A stretch of DNA of 64,000 nucleotides from Albibacillus kandeliae (lineage in GTDB: Bacteria; Pseudomonadota; Alphaproteobacteria; Rhodobacterales; Rhodobacteraceae): contig NZ_QEHM01000001.1 of assembly GCF_003116585.1 (NCBI RefSeq), forward strand, positions 744,001 to 808,000, written 5' to 3'. Within the stretch, counting starts at the first letter, position 1. Each line of letters begins with the position of its first letter. The position numbers and the translations under genes are program-made. Shown here piece after piece: positions 1 to 7,550 of the stretch. Under the pieces are notes generated by a model that worked only from the letters and a program-made list of their open reading frames with translations, made no database searches and was not told the DNA's origin.

Positions 1-138
1 GGGGAAAAGGATCTCCGGGTCATGACGAACTTTCCATACGAGGCGGGCCGGGCAACGGCCCCCAAAACCATATGCAAGCGCGTCGTGCAGGCGGCGCTGG
101 AGGCAGGGAATGAGCGCCAGAGCGCCCAAAAGGTTTGA
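1..138 (+). CDS. C-terminal end of an unidentified phage protein (partial)
   Basis: Frame 1 is open from the window edge to a TGA at 136-138 and encodes 45 residues with ordinary protein-like composition, ending in a basic helix-like stretch (KTICKRVVQAALEAG). The next gene starts inside it at 110, a 29-base overlap typical of phage early operons. Too little remains to name a function. The alternative frame that stops at 111-113 is Gly/Arg-rich and less protein-like. The call rests on composition and the overlap only. Confidence 0.4.
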   Translation, partial: GEKDLRVMTNFPYEAGRATAPKTICKRVVQAALEAGNERQSAQKV

Positions 139-913
139 GCTCATCGAACCGGAAGAGACGAGGCTTATCGAGGCGGCAGAGTGGTCCTATCAGCGATGGG
201 GCTGGCTTGAAAGCGTGCGCCGTGACACCAGCCTGTCCACACAGGCGCGGCTCGTAGCGCACGTGCTGGCGATGGACTTCACCAACGTCAAGACGCTCCG
301 TTGTGACCCGTCCTACGCCCAGGTTGCGGCCGTGGTCGGGGTGTCTCTGGACACGATCAAGAGGGCTGTCGCGGCCCTCGTCGACGGTGGGTGGTTGGTC
401 CGCTCGACGGGCCGGGGACGTGGTCACAAGAGCGGCTACGGGTTCGCGACTCGCGCCAAAATCGTCCACCTCAGAAGGCGCGATGTTGACGCGGAAAAGG
501 GTGCAGAAATGCAGCATTTTAGGGGGTCGGAAAAGGGGGCAAAAATGCCCCCCCAAAAGGGTGCAGAAATGCAGCCTTTTAGCGACCCTCAAAAGGGGGC
601 AAATTTGCTTGAAAAAGGGGGCAAAATTGCTTCCCCCTATAATAAGGATAAACCATATAAGAACCATGAAGGCGCGAGCGAGGCCGATGGTGAAGAAAAA
701 AACTTCACGGAAGCGGCGCGTCGATGGGCTCAACTTCTCGCACCAAAAATCCGGGATGGCAAACCCGTTCCGGTGAACTCCATCAACCAAGAAACCGCCG
801 CCTGCATGATCGCCTGTCACGGGGTGTCACTAGCTGAGCTCGATGGAGCTGGGCTGGGGCATCTCCTGCGATCCATGGCCGGCTCGAGAACCGGAGGCAC
901 GGATGAGCAGTGA
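110..913 (+). CDS. helix-turn-helix replication-type protein with internal repeats
   Basis: This 267-residue protein has an N-terminal winged-helix/HTH domain (about residues 20-115; core PSYAQVAAVVGVSLDTIKRA), like the phage replication proteins that carry an HTH_36-type domain. Residues about 130-175 hold five copies of a short repeat of the form (E/Q)KGA(E/K)M. The DNA under these repeats, 495-630, is itself repeated and iteron-like. The C-terminus (from about 195) is a separate small helical domain. The role is probably binding the phage origin. Its end overlaps the next gene's start (ATG at 903, TGA at 911-913), which supports an early replication operon. The exact replication role is inferred. 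Confidence 0.65.
   Translation: MSARAPKRFELIEPEETRLIEAAEWSYQRWGWLESVRRDTSLSTQARLVAHVLAMDFTNVKTLRCDPSYAQVAAVVGVSLDTIKRAVAALVDGGWLVRSTGRGRGHKSGYGFATRAKIVHLRRRDVDAEKGAEMQHFRGSEKGAKMPPQKGAEMQPFSDPQKGANLLEKGGKIASPYNKDKPYKNHEGASEADGEEKNFTEAARRWAQLLAPKIRDGKPVPVNSINQETAACMIACHGVSLAELDGAGLGHLLRSMAGSRTGGTDEQ
495..630 (+). repeat. five intragenic iteron-like repeats (candidate replication origin)
   Basis: Five copies of a roughly 18-base unit, AAAAGGGKGCARAAWTGC with small variations, begin at 495, 531, 555, 591 and 613. Copies 1 and 3 are nearly identical over 26 bases. Spacings are 36, 24, 36 and 22 bases. Each unit contains a short GCA-TGC dyad. They lie inside the HTH replication-type gene, as in lambda O, where the origin iterons are within the initiator gene. 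Confidence 0.55.
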
Positions 914-1496
914 AGAAACCAAGCGGGACCGGGTGCGCAGATTGTTGATCCAGCCGCTGACGGATGACGGGTTTCGCTTCAAGAGGGGCAGCGACGAGGC
1001 CAAGTGTGCTCGTGACCTCGATCGTATCGCCGACTCCCTGAGCCACATGTCCGACGTCGAACTGGAGCGGATGCGAGCGTGCCTCGTGACCAAAGGCGAG
1101 GGTGCATCGCGGAATTTCTGGCCACCCGTCGCCACGGTTCTGGCTTTTGGCGAGTTTGTGCATCCGCGTCCCCTCGAGGCGGTCCCGGAGCTGCTGAGCT
1201 GGTTTCGGTCCCGCGCCGGTGAAGCTGCGCTCAAGGATGGCCGCTTGGTCGCGGAATACCGTTTCTGGGAGCAAAAGAAGCGCCCGCCGATGTCCGCGAT
1301 GGACAAGAAAAGGGTTGCCGATCGCGGGGCTGAGTATGAGCACAAGGCCACCGTGCTTCGCGAAAAGCGGGCCGATGGACGGTCACTCATGGTCGACGAT
1401 GTGCAGTGGCTGGATTGGTACGAAGAGCTCTCGGATCGCCTCAGCCGCATGGTCGATGAGGGCATTCAGGCTCGTGGGCAGGAGGACGCTGCATGA
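903..1496 (+). CDS. hypothetical phage early protein
   Basis: A 197-residue charged, helical protein with no family I recognise. The start at 903 is chosen over an upstream in-frame ATG at 843 because it overlaps the preceding stop (ATGAGCAGTGA), a common translational coupling. It has a Glu/Arg-rich start (residues 2-12), a central region with several Trp and Phe (about 75-125) and a helical C-terminus. Its place straight after the replication-type gene suggests a replication accessory role such as a helicase loader, but nothing in the sequence proves this. Confidence 0.6.
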   Translation: MSSEETKRDRVRRLLIQPLTDDGFRFKRGSDEAKCARDLDRIADSLSHMSDVELERMRACLVTKGEGASRNFWPPVATVLAFGEFVHPRPLEAVPELLSWFRSRAGEAALKDGRLVAEYRFWEQKKRPPMSAMDKKRVADRGAEYEHKATVLREKRADGRSLMVDDVQWLDWYEELSDRLSRMVDEGIQARGQEDAA

Positions 1497-2155
1497 TGAT
1501 GGCGCGCAGCGTTCGGCCAGCTCGTGGCGCGGCACCGGCAACGCCGGTCGGGATTCGGGAGTTGCTTGAGTGGGCGTTCCGCACAGAGTGCGCCCGGATT
1601 GAATTCGATGAGATCCGGGAGAGCTCCGGCGTCACGATGCGTGAGGTGGGGACGGAATACATCCTAATGCGCCGGGGTATCCTCGGGTGCCAGATTGACG
1701 GCGGCGGTCGGTCCGATCCGCATCCGGACGCAGACATCGTTGCCTCTGCGGTTGCTGCGCTTCCTGAGGGCCACGGCGGTCGGCAGATGGCACTGCGGAT
1801 TGCCGAGCTGGCGAGGATCGGTGCCGAACCGGATTGGATGCCAGGGGCGACGCTGGCCTGCGTTCCCGTGTCCTGGGCGGCCCAAGTGAAGCAGGGAAAG
1901 CTATATGCCAAGACCACTTCGCTTGGCATTGGCAAATACAGCTACCGGGGCCGGGAGCGTGAATATGATCGGCGAGTGTGCCCGGTTACTTACCGAAATG
2001 ATGCTCAGCAGATTGGCAGTGCGCGCCGCGCATATCTCCAATGGTGGGGAGCACTTCTGGAATTGCGCGAGACATTTCGGGTTTATGGTGGCCTTTCGTC
2101 GTTCTCGGTAACCGATGAGATGCCGCGCCAGACGCCTTGGAAGAGCAATCGATAG
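1493..2155 (+). CDS. hypothetical phage protein, last gene of the early operon
   Basis: A 220-residue protein whose start overlaps the previous stop by 4 bases (ATGA), so it is translationally coupled. Three consecutive ATG codons (1493, 1496, 1499) make the exact start uncertain. I see no signal peptide, membrane segment or known catalytic motif. The C-terminal half, around residues 130-190, is rich in Arg and Tyr. In lambdoid early operons this position often holds late-gene regulators or recombination accessory genes. A regulator is possible but is not shown by any motif. Confidence 0.6.
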   Translation: MMMARSVRPARGAAPATPVGIRELLEWAFRTECARIEFDEIRESSGVTMREVGTEYILMRRGILGCQIDGGGRSDPHPDADIVASAVAALPEGHGGRQMALRIAELARIGAEPDWMPGATLACVPVSWAAQVKQGKLYAKTTSLGIGKYSYRGREREYDRRVCPVTYRNDAQQIGSARRAYLQWWGALLELRETFRVYGGLSSFSVTDEMPRQTPWKSNR

Positions 2156-2239
2156 CGAGAATGTTCTTTAATGTGGCACTGGGTTTCGTCTAAGAAATAT
2201 TCCGCAGGCCAATAATTGCCTGGAGGGAAGGGAAAATTA

Positions 2240-2593
2240 ATGAAACTCAGATTAATTGGTGCGGGTTTAATGGTTCTCGCCGCTGCGGCATGCGCAAAGC
2301 AACCCGGCGAGATAGCCGCGGTGTCAGTCGGGGATGCATACAGCGGCGTTTCCTGCAGCCGGGCTTCGTCGCTCTACAATGCTGAAGCGGCAAAGGTTCC
2401 GGCACTGGTGTCGAAGCAGAAGAGCGCCGTCGCGGGGGACGCTGTCGGGGTGTTCCTGCTTGGTGTACCGATGGCCAGCCTTTCCGGAGAGGATCTCGAG
2501 GGGGAGATCGCTGCCACCAAGGGCAAGATCCTTGCGCTCACTACTCGTTTGGAGACCTGTGGCATCAACCCTGCGCCGGTCGACTGGGGTTAA
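2240..2593 (+). CDS. small predicted lipoprotein
   Basis: A 117-residue protein that starts with a basic residue and a hydrophobic stretch (MKLRLIGAGLMVLAAAAC), giving a lipoprotein-type signal with Cys17 as the probable lipidated residue. The -3 position is Ala, so the lipobox is atypical. The start at 2240 follows GGAGG at about 2222. The mature part has two more Cys (near residues 40 and 109) that could form a disulfide, and a hydrophobic segment near 70-80. A terminator-like hairpin follows at 2689. A surface or exclusion role is possible but not shown. Confidence 0.65.
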   Translation: MKLRLIGAGLMVLAAAACAKQPGEIAAVSVGDAYSGVSCSRASSLYNAEAAKVPALVSKQKSAVAGDAVGVFLLGVPMASLSGEDLEGEIAATKGKILALTTRLETCGINPAPVDWG

Positions 2594-2688
2594 GCTGGGC
2601 GGTCTCGTGGCTCTCTGGTGGATGGCTGGATCAAAAGCCTGTTGACCTGAGAAAGTGAGACTGTTTACAAAGAGCCAACAACTGATTT

Positions 2689-2720
2689 GCGCCCGGCGGG
2701 AAACCGACCGGGCGCTTTTC
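2689..2720 (+). terminator. rho-independent terminator
   Basis: An 8-bp GC-rich stem (GCGCCCGG at 2689-2696, CCGGGCGC at 2708-2715) is followed directly by TTTTC. It closes the operon that ends with the lipoprotein gene and lies just before the phage tRNA. Confidence 0.75.
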
Positions 2721-2722
2721 GT

Positions 2723-2798
2723 GTCCGGGTGGAGCAGTCGGTAGCTCGCAAGGCTCATAACCTTGAGGTCGCGGGTTCAAGTCCCGCCCCGGCAACCA
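2723..2798 (+). tRNA. phage-encoded tRNA with anticodon CAT (Met-type)
   Basis: A 76-base cloverleaf with encoded CCA. The D stem is GAGC/GCTC, the anticodon stem CAAGG/CCTTG around loop CTCATAA, and the T stem GCGGG/CCCGC. The acceptor pairs at positions 3-7, but 1:72 (G-A) and 2:71 (T-C) are mismatched. An unpaired 1:72 is an initiator-tRNA trait, but the anticodon stem lacks the three G-C pairs typical of initiators. It could therefore be initiator-like, elongator Met, or a lysidine-modified Ile tRNA. Confidence 0.8.
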
Positions 2799-3121
2799 AT
2801 ACCTGAGAGCCGCCCGGATCGTGATGCCTGCTGTCCCTCGCAGGGTCGCGATTGCGCACGTGCCTTGAGGATCGCCCCCGCTGTCGGGCCAGCGGGTTGG
2901 GCGATGCGCCCGCCTTCCTGATGGGGAGGGGGCGGCCTGTCGGTCGGAGGCGTCGGGCGGAGGGGGATAGGCAGGCCCCCCGGGGGGCACGGGTCCTTCC
3001 TGGGGTTTGGGCTGTATACGGTGCGGCGAAGCGCGGGTGCTCAACGCCGCTAAACCAACTGAAAAGCCTAAACTACGAGACTAAACTTGGCGCTAAACCT
3101 AAACTTGGAGACGCAGAGCGG
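2799..3121. other. gene-free region before terS: candidate cos / terminase-binding region
   Basis: No convincing gene lies in these 323 bases. They contain a perfect 14-bp palindrome of Cs then Gs at 2975-2988, a smaller one (GGGCGatgCGCCC, near 2900), and five TAAAC motifs at 3051, 3069, 3082, 3094 and 3100. In lambda the cos site and terminase-binding R sites lie immediately upstream of the small terminase gene, which is the position here. The open frame that runs into terS from 2852 is judged not to be translated. Confidence 0.4.
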
Positions 3122-3745
3122 ATGGCAAGGCTGACAGCAACTCAGCTGGCTTCCGAGCTATCCTTGTCGAAGGGGCGGATCAGCCAACTGGTTTCAAGTG
3201 GGGTGCTGAACGGGTGCTTTGTTGGTGAGGGGCGGTCGCGGCGGTTCGATTTGACCGCCTGCGCGAAAGCTCTCAACCATCGCCTGGACCCGGGGCAGCA
3301 GCTGGGCAACGGGGCCGAGACCAAGCGACGGGTTCGCCAGATCGAGGAAAGCTCGAGCGACGGGGAGGATAACTTGCCTCTCCGCGACAGCGGGGAGCTC
3401 CAGCCACGTGACCCGGATCGATACGAGCTCGCCCGGATCCAGAAGGTCGAAGAGGAGGCGCGGAAACTTCGCCGGGCAAACGCCCAAGATGAGGGCACGT
3501 TGGTCCTCGCATCCGAGGTGCATCGGCAAGTTGCGCGCCAGATCGGGCAGGAAGTGGCGGAGTTCGAGACAGTGCTGCGCGATGGGGCCCGAAAGGTCGC
3601 AGATCGCCTGGGGGTCGACTACCGCACTGTCAGGCAAGTGCTTATCGAGACATGGCGCGAGCACCGAGGTGATCGACTGGTGAAACTTCAAGAGGAAGCT
3701 GACCAGGCGGAAATGACCTCGGAAGAGCAGGAGGCAGATTTTTAA
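3122..3745 (+). CDS. terminase small subunit (Nu1-like)
   Basis: A 207-residue DNA-packaging subunit. It would bind the cos or pac site and recruit the large subunit. Residues 3-45 form a winged-helix-like domain (QLASELSLSKGRISQLVSSG) typical of Nu1-type proteins. A charged linker (60-100) follows, then a long helix with RKLRRANAQ-type sequence as in Nu1/terS families. ATG 3122 is preferred over a 5' extension to 2852 that is Gly/Arg-rich and contains the candidate cos region. GGAG lies at about 3107. The stop overlaps the terL start (TAATG). Confidence 0.85.
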   Translation: MARLTATQLASELSLSKGRISQLVSSGVLNGCFVGEGRSRRFDLTACAKALNHRLDPGQQLGNGAETKRRVRQIEESSSDGEDNLPLRDSGELQPRDPDRYELARIQKVEEEARKLRRANAQDEGTLVLASEVHRQVARQIGQEVAEFETVLRDGARKVADRLGVDYRTVRQVLIETWREHRGDRLVKLQEEADQAEMTSEEQEADF

Positions 3746-5739
3746 TGGGCTTTCTCGCCCCGGCGGGGCAAGTCATCGCTTTGGCAATCGCCGAGGCGAT
3801 GGCTCCGCCGCCGAAGCCGGATATCACGCGGTGGTGCGAGGAGAACATTGTCTTTGACGAGCGGTCCCCGATGCCAGGGCCGTTCCGGATCGGGCGTTTC
3901 CCCTTCCTGCGCGAGATACACGAGGTGTTGTCGCCGGAGGACCCGTCCCGCGAAGTCACGATCCGTGGCTCGGCCCAATGGGGTAAGACAGTCTCGATCG
4001 TAAATCCGGTCGTTGGCGCTTGGCACGAGTTCGGTCCTCTGGATAGCCTGGTGGTTCACCCAACCAGCAGCTCGGCGACAGAATGGGTCGACAATAAGTG
4101 GCTGCCGATGCGCCGGCAGGCTCCGAGCCTTCGGAAGATCTTCGGTGAGGGCCGCGGCGACAATAAGGACGCCAAGTTCAACCAGGAAACGCTGGCGCGA
4201 AACGGATCGTTGAAGATCACCAGCGCGGGTTCGCCGGATGATCTTGCCGGCACGTCCCGTCGACTTGTCGTCATGGATGACGTGTCGAAGTTCGAGATGA
4301 CGCCCAAGGGCGACCCGGAGGCGATGGCAGAAAGCCGGGCATCCGGGTTCGAAGATGCAAAGCTTCTGCGGGTATCGACCCCGCAGATCCTCGGGGCCTG
4401 CAGGGTGTCCCGGGCTTACGACCGCAGCGACCAGCGCCTGTACCACGTGCCTTGCCCCCACTGCGGGAATATGGCGCCCCTGACCTGGGAGAACTTTCGG
4501 AAGAACCTCGATCCGGAGCGGTTGCATGCGGCGTGCTTCAATTGCGAGGCATGCGGAGGGATCATCACCCACGCAGACAAGGAAACGATCGTTTCCCTGG
4601 GCAGGTGGGTGCCCCAGAACCCGAACGGCGATCATCCCGGGTTCCATCTGTGGCGTGCCTATGCACCGCAACGGGATTGGGCATCGATCGCGCTGGACTA
4701 CGCCAGGGCGATGGGTTGGAACACGGCGAAGGCGAGCGGACAAACAGAAGCCGCGTTGACGGAGAAGGTCGAGGCAGAGACCGAGCAGACGTTCTTCAAC
4801 GATGTCTTGGGGCTCCCGTACGAGCAGGCGAGCAAAGGTCCTGACTGGGAAGCGCTGCGCGACCGAGTGGAGAATGCGCCCGAGGAAGAGGGCCGGCCGA
4901 GAAGCATCGTGCCGGCACGCGGGATCATTCTGACCGCTGGCGTGGACTGTCAGGGCGACCGCATTGAAGTCCAGGTGGTGGCCTATGGTGAGAACTATCG
5001 GCGATGGGTGGTCGACTATGTCGTCATCCCTCATCACATCGGGGACGAAGAGGGTCGCGAAGCACTCGACGCGCTTCTGAAGACGACCTGGCGGACCGAG
5101 AGAGGCGTCCGTCTCCCGCTCGACATGATGGCGATCGACGGGGGGACTTACACCGAGGACGTTTGGGCATTCGCCAAGCGCTGGCCGTGGTCGCGCGTCA
5201 TCATCGTAAAAGGTGCCAGCACTTCGACGGGCCCGGTGATGGTGCCGCAGAAGTTCGAGCGGCGAAAGGACGGCAAGGCCAAGAAGAGCCAGAAGCGGGC
5301 GTTCATGCTGAACGTCAGCCAGCTGAAAGCCGACTTCTACAGCTGGCTGGACAAAGAGGACCCGGTGCATCGCGGCTACTGCCACTTCGCGAGAGGCCTC
5401 GGTGATGAATACTTCCGGCAGGTGGTTTCAGAGGTTCGTGTTCTGAAGCGGGCGCGGTCTGGCGCGGTGACGAGCTCCTGGGAGCTGGTCGAGCCAACGC
5501 GACGGAACGAAGCCCTCGACACCATGAACTATTCTGAGGCAGCCGCGCGCCGGAAAGGCTGGACCGCGCTGACTGCGGAGCAATGGGCTGCGCTCGAGGA
5601 TGAGCGGGGAGGGGAGCCAGATGACCCTCAGCCCGATCTGTTTGATGCTGATGTCCCGGTGACAGTGCCGGCGAGGGAAACCGAGGAGACCCCGAGGCGG
5701 GGTGGCCTCTTGGAGATCTTGAACAACAATGGCGACTGA
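3745..5739 (+). CDS. terminase large subunit (lambda gpA family)
   Basis: A 664-residue packaging motor and nuclease. The N-terminal ATPase has Walker A GSAQWGKT (75-82) and Walker B RLVVMDDV (173-180). A zinc-ribbon-like insertion follows (Cys237, Cys240, Cys264/267/270), as in GpA proteins. The C-terminal RNase H-like nuclease has acidic candidates Asp401 (GVDCQGDR), Asp465 (AIDGGTY) and an Asp near 592 (ALDTMNY). The length matches the family (about 640). It overlaps terS by one base and gpW by 11, so translation is coupled across the packaging operon. All expected motifs are present and it looks functional. Confidence 0.95.
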   Translation: MGFLAPAGQVIALAIAEAMAPPPKPDITRWCEENIVFDERSPMPGPFRIGRFPFLREIHEVLSPEDPSREVTIRGSAQWGKTVSIVNPVVGAWHEFGPLDSLVVHPTSSSATEWVDNKWLPMRRQAPSLRKIFGEGRGDNKDAKFNQETLARNGSLKITSAGSPDDLAGTSRRLVVMDDVSKFEMTPKGDPEAMAESRASGFEDAKLLRVSTPQILGACRVSRAYDRSDQRLYHVPCPHCGNMAPLTWENFRKNLDPERLHAACFNCEACGGIITHADKETIVSLGRWVPQNPNGDHPGFHLWRAYAPQRDWASIALDYARAMGWNTAKASGQTEAALTEKVEAETEQTFFNDVLGLPYEQASKGPDWEALRDRVENAPEEEGRPRSIVPARGIILTAGVDCQGDRIEVQVVAYGENYRRWVVDYVVIPHHIGDEEGREALDALLKTTWRTERGVRLPLDMMAIDGGTYTEDVWAFAKRWPWSRVIIVKGASTSTGPVMVPQKFERRKDGKAKKSQKRAFMLNVSQLKADFYSWLDKEDPVHRGYCHFARGLGDEYFRQVVSEVRVLKRARSGAVTSSWELVEPTRRNEALDTMNYSEAAARRKGWTALTAEQWAALEDERGGEPDDPQPDLFDADVPVTVPARETEETPRRGGLLEILNNNGD

Positions 5740-5950
5740 TACGGCAACGCTCGAAGCTCAGCTCGAGGAAGCCCGAGGGGCACTCCACAAACTCGCGATC
5801 GGGGGGCAGCTCGTGAAGATCAAGTATGAGGACGGCGAGACTGAGTATTCGCGAGCCAGCATGCCTGAGCTTCGTCGCTACATTCGCTCGCTTGAGCGCC
5901 AGCTCGGGCAGACGAGCAGCGCTCCCGGCTCCAGAAAGGTCATCTTTTGA
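5729..5950 (+). CDS. head-tail joining protein W (gpW family)
   Basis: A 73-residue protein of gpW size (68 in lambda), between terL and portal exactly as in lambda. The N-terminal helix (TLEAQLEEARGALHKLAIG) is followed by a beta hairpin (QLVKIKYEDGETEYS) and a second helix (MPELRRYIRSLERQLG), the gpW fold pattern. It would seal the portal after packaging and make the platform for tail attachment. It overlaps terL upstream and the portal start downstream. Confidence 0.88.
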   Translation: MATDTATLEAQLEEARGALHKLAIGGQLVKIKYEDGETEYSRASMPELRRYIRSLERQLGQTSSAPGSRKVIF

Positions 5951-7545
5951 AACAGAGCTATCCCCGTGTGCGCCCCGGATCGGTTCGACTGAAGCCTGGT
6001 GCGATGCGTGACGCCGGTTTCAATGGCACCGCGCCCTATGTCGCTGGCGATGCCGGGGTGGACACCATGCAGGGGTTCCACCCCTCGAGCCTACCCCCGG
6101 ATGCCGAGATTGGACCGGGTCGCACCCGGATCACCGCGCGATCCCGGGACCTGGTCAGAAACAACGGTTGGGCGAGCGGCGCTGTCGCGAAAGAGATCGA
6201 CGGGATCATCGGGAGCAGCTTCCGCCCGTTCTTCAAGCCTGATTGGCGAGCGCTTGAGCTCAGCCCGGAATGGGCGAAGGAGTTCAAGGAAGTGCTCGGC
6301 GCCCGCTGGCGCACATACGCGGATGACCCGCGCAAGTTTGCCGACACGACGAGGACTCAGACTATCCCGCAGATGTTCGGGACGGCCTATCGGTCCTACT
6401 TGGTGGAGGGGGAAGGTATCGGTCTCGTCGGTTGGAAACCCTCGCGGCCGTTTCACACGACCCTTCGGATTGTTGATCCTGACCTTCTGAGCAATCCCTC
6501 GGACGGTCCGGACACGCAGTTCCTTCGCGGAGGGATCGACCTGACACGCGACGGCGCGGCCTGGGCCTACAACTTTCGGCAAGGGCACCCAAATTCGCAG
6601 TGGGTCGAAGGCAACCCTTTCCAGTGGAAGCGGATCCGGCGCGAAGCTCGAACTGGACGTCCTCAGGTCATCCACTTCTTCGACAAGCTGCGGGATGGCC
6701 AAACACGAGGCGTATCTCGCCTCGCGCCGATCGTGGAAAAGCTCCGCATGGAGGATCACTACTCCAAGGTCGAACTGCAGGCGGCGGTGATCAACGCGGT
6801 TCTGGCCGCGTTTATCAAGAGCCCCATGGGCCCGGAGGTCGTCGATGAGATGTTCGAGGAGAACGGCGGCGACGGCTTCCTCAAGATGCAAGCAGAGCGG
6901 ATGCAGTTCTACAACCAGAACAGTATTCGCCTGGGCGGTTCCCGGGTCTCGATGCTCTATCCCAACGACGAGATCGGGATGGTGCAGACGGCGCGGCCCG
7001 CAGCGCAGTTCGCGGACTTCGAGGCCGCGGTGCTTCGCAATGTCGCCTCGGGGCTCGGTATTTCGTACGAGCAGTTGGCAAGCGACTGGTCCAAGACCAA
7101 CTACTCGAGCGCTCGGGCAGCAATGATCGAGATCTGGCGCGGTTGGACGTCGCGCCGCGTCGCGTTCGCCCAAGGCTTCTGCCAGCCCTTCGTCATGGCC
7201 TGGCTCGAGGAGCAGATCATGGATGGTCATATCGAGCTCCCGAAGGGTGCCCCCGACTTCTACGCCAACTGGTCCGCATACTCGCGGGCGAAATGGATCG
7301 GACCCGGCAAAGGGTTCGTCGACCCGGTCAAGGAGGCGCAGGCCGCCGCAATGCGGGTGGCGCTCGGCATGTCGACGCTGGAAGACGAGGCGGCGGAGCT
7401 TACGGGGACCGACTTCGCGGACAATATCGAGCAGATCGAGCGCGAGATCTCCATCATGCCCGAAGGAACGCTGCATCCCATCCGTGAGAGCTTCGCCAAA
7501 CTCATCGGCCATAACGCCACGCAGCAATTCTCGCCAGAGGACTGA
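5947..7545 (+). CDS. portal protein (lambda gpB family)
   Basis: A 532-residue dodecameric portal through which DNA enters the capsid. Lambda-type portal landmarks include the N-terminal GRTRITARSRDLVRNNGWAS region (about 50-70), a conserved dimerisation and wing area (150-300) and a C-terminal YEQLASDWSKTNYSSARAA stretch (about 377-395). The start is a TTG at 5947 that overlaps the gpW stop (TTGA). The next in-frame ATG at 6004 would remove 19 residues. The size agrees with lambda B (533), which supports the TTG start. Confidence 0.92.
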   Translation: MKQSYPRVRPGSVRLKPGAMRDAGFNGTAPYVAGDAGVDTMQGFHPSSLPPDAEIGPGRTRITARSRDLVRNNGWASGAVAKEIDGIIGSSFRPFFKPDWRALELSPEWAKEFKEVLGARWRTYADDPRKFADTTRTQTIPQMFGTAYRSYLVEGEGIGLVGWKPSRPFHTTLRIVDPDLLSNPSDGPDTQFLRGGIDLTRDGAAWAYNFRQGHPNSQWVEGNPFQWKRIRREARTGRPQVIHFFDKLRDGQTRGVSRLAPIVEKLRMEDHYSKVELQAAVINAVLAAFIKSPMGPEVVDEMFEENGGDGFLKMQAERMQFYNQNSIRLGGSRVSMLYPNDEIGMVQTARPAAQFADFEAAVLRNVASGLGISYEQLASDWSKTNYSSARAAMIEIWRGWTSRRVAFAQGFCQPFVMAWLEEQIMDGHIELPKGAPDFYANWSAYSRAKWIGPGKGFVDPVKEAQAAAMRVALGMSTLEDEAAELTGTDFADNIEQIEREISIMPEGTLHPIRESFAKLIGHNATQQFSPED

Positions 7546-7550
7546 AACCA

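Noticed and set aside
495-630. Repeats in the replication-type gene as a CRISPR array
   Set aside because: Units are only about 18 bases with 4-18 bases between them and are coding; iterons or a peptide repeat explain them better.
2852-3121. Extended terS start
   Set aside because: The extension is Gly/Arg-rich, runs through the palindrome and TAAAC array, and does not resemble Nu1-type N-termini.
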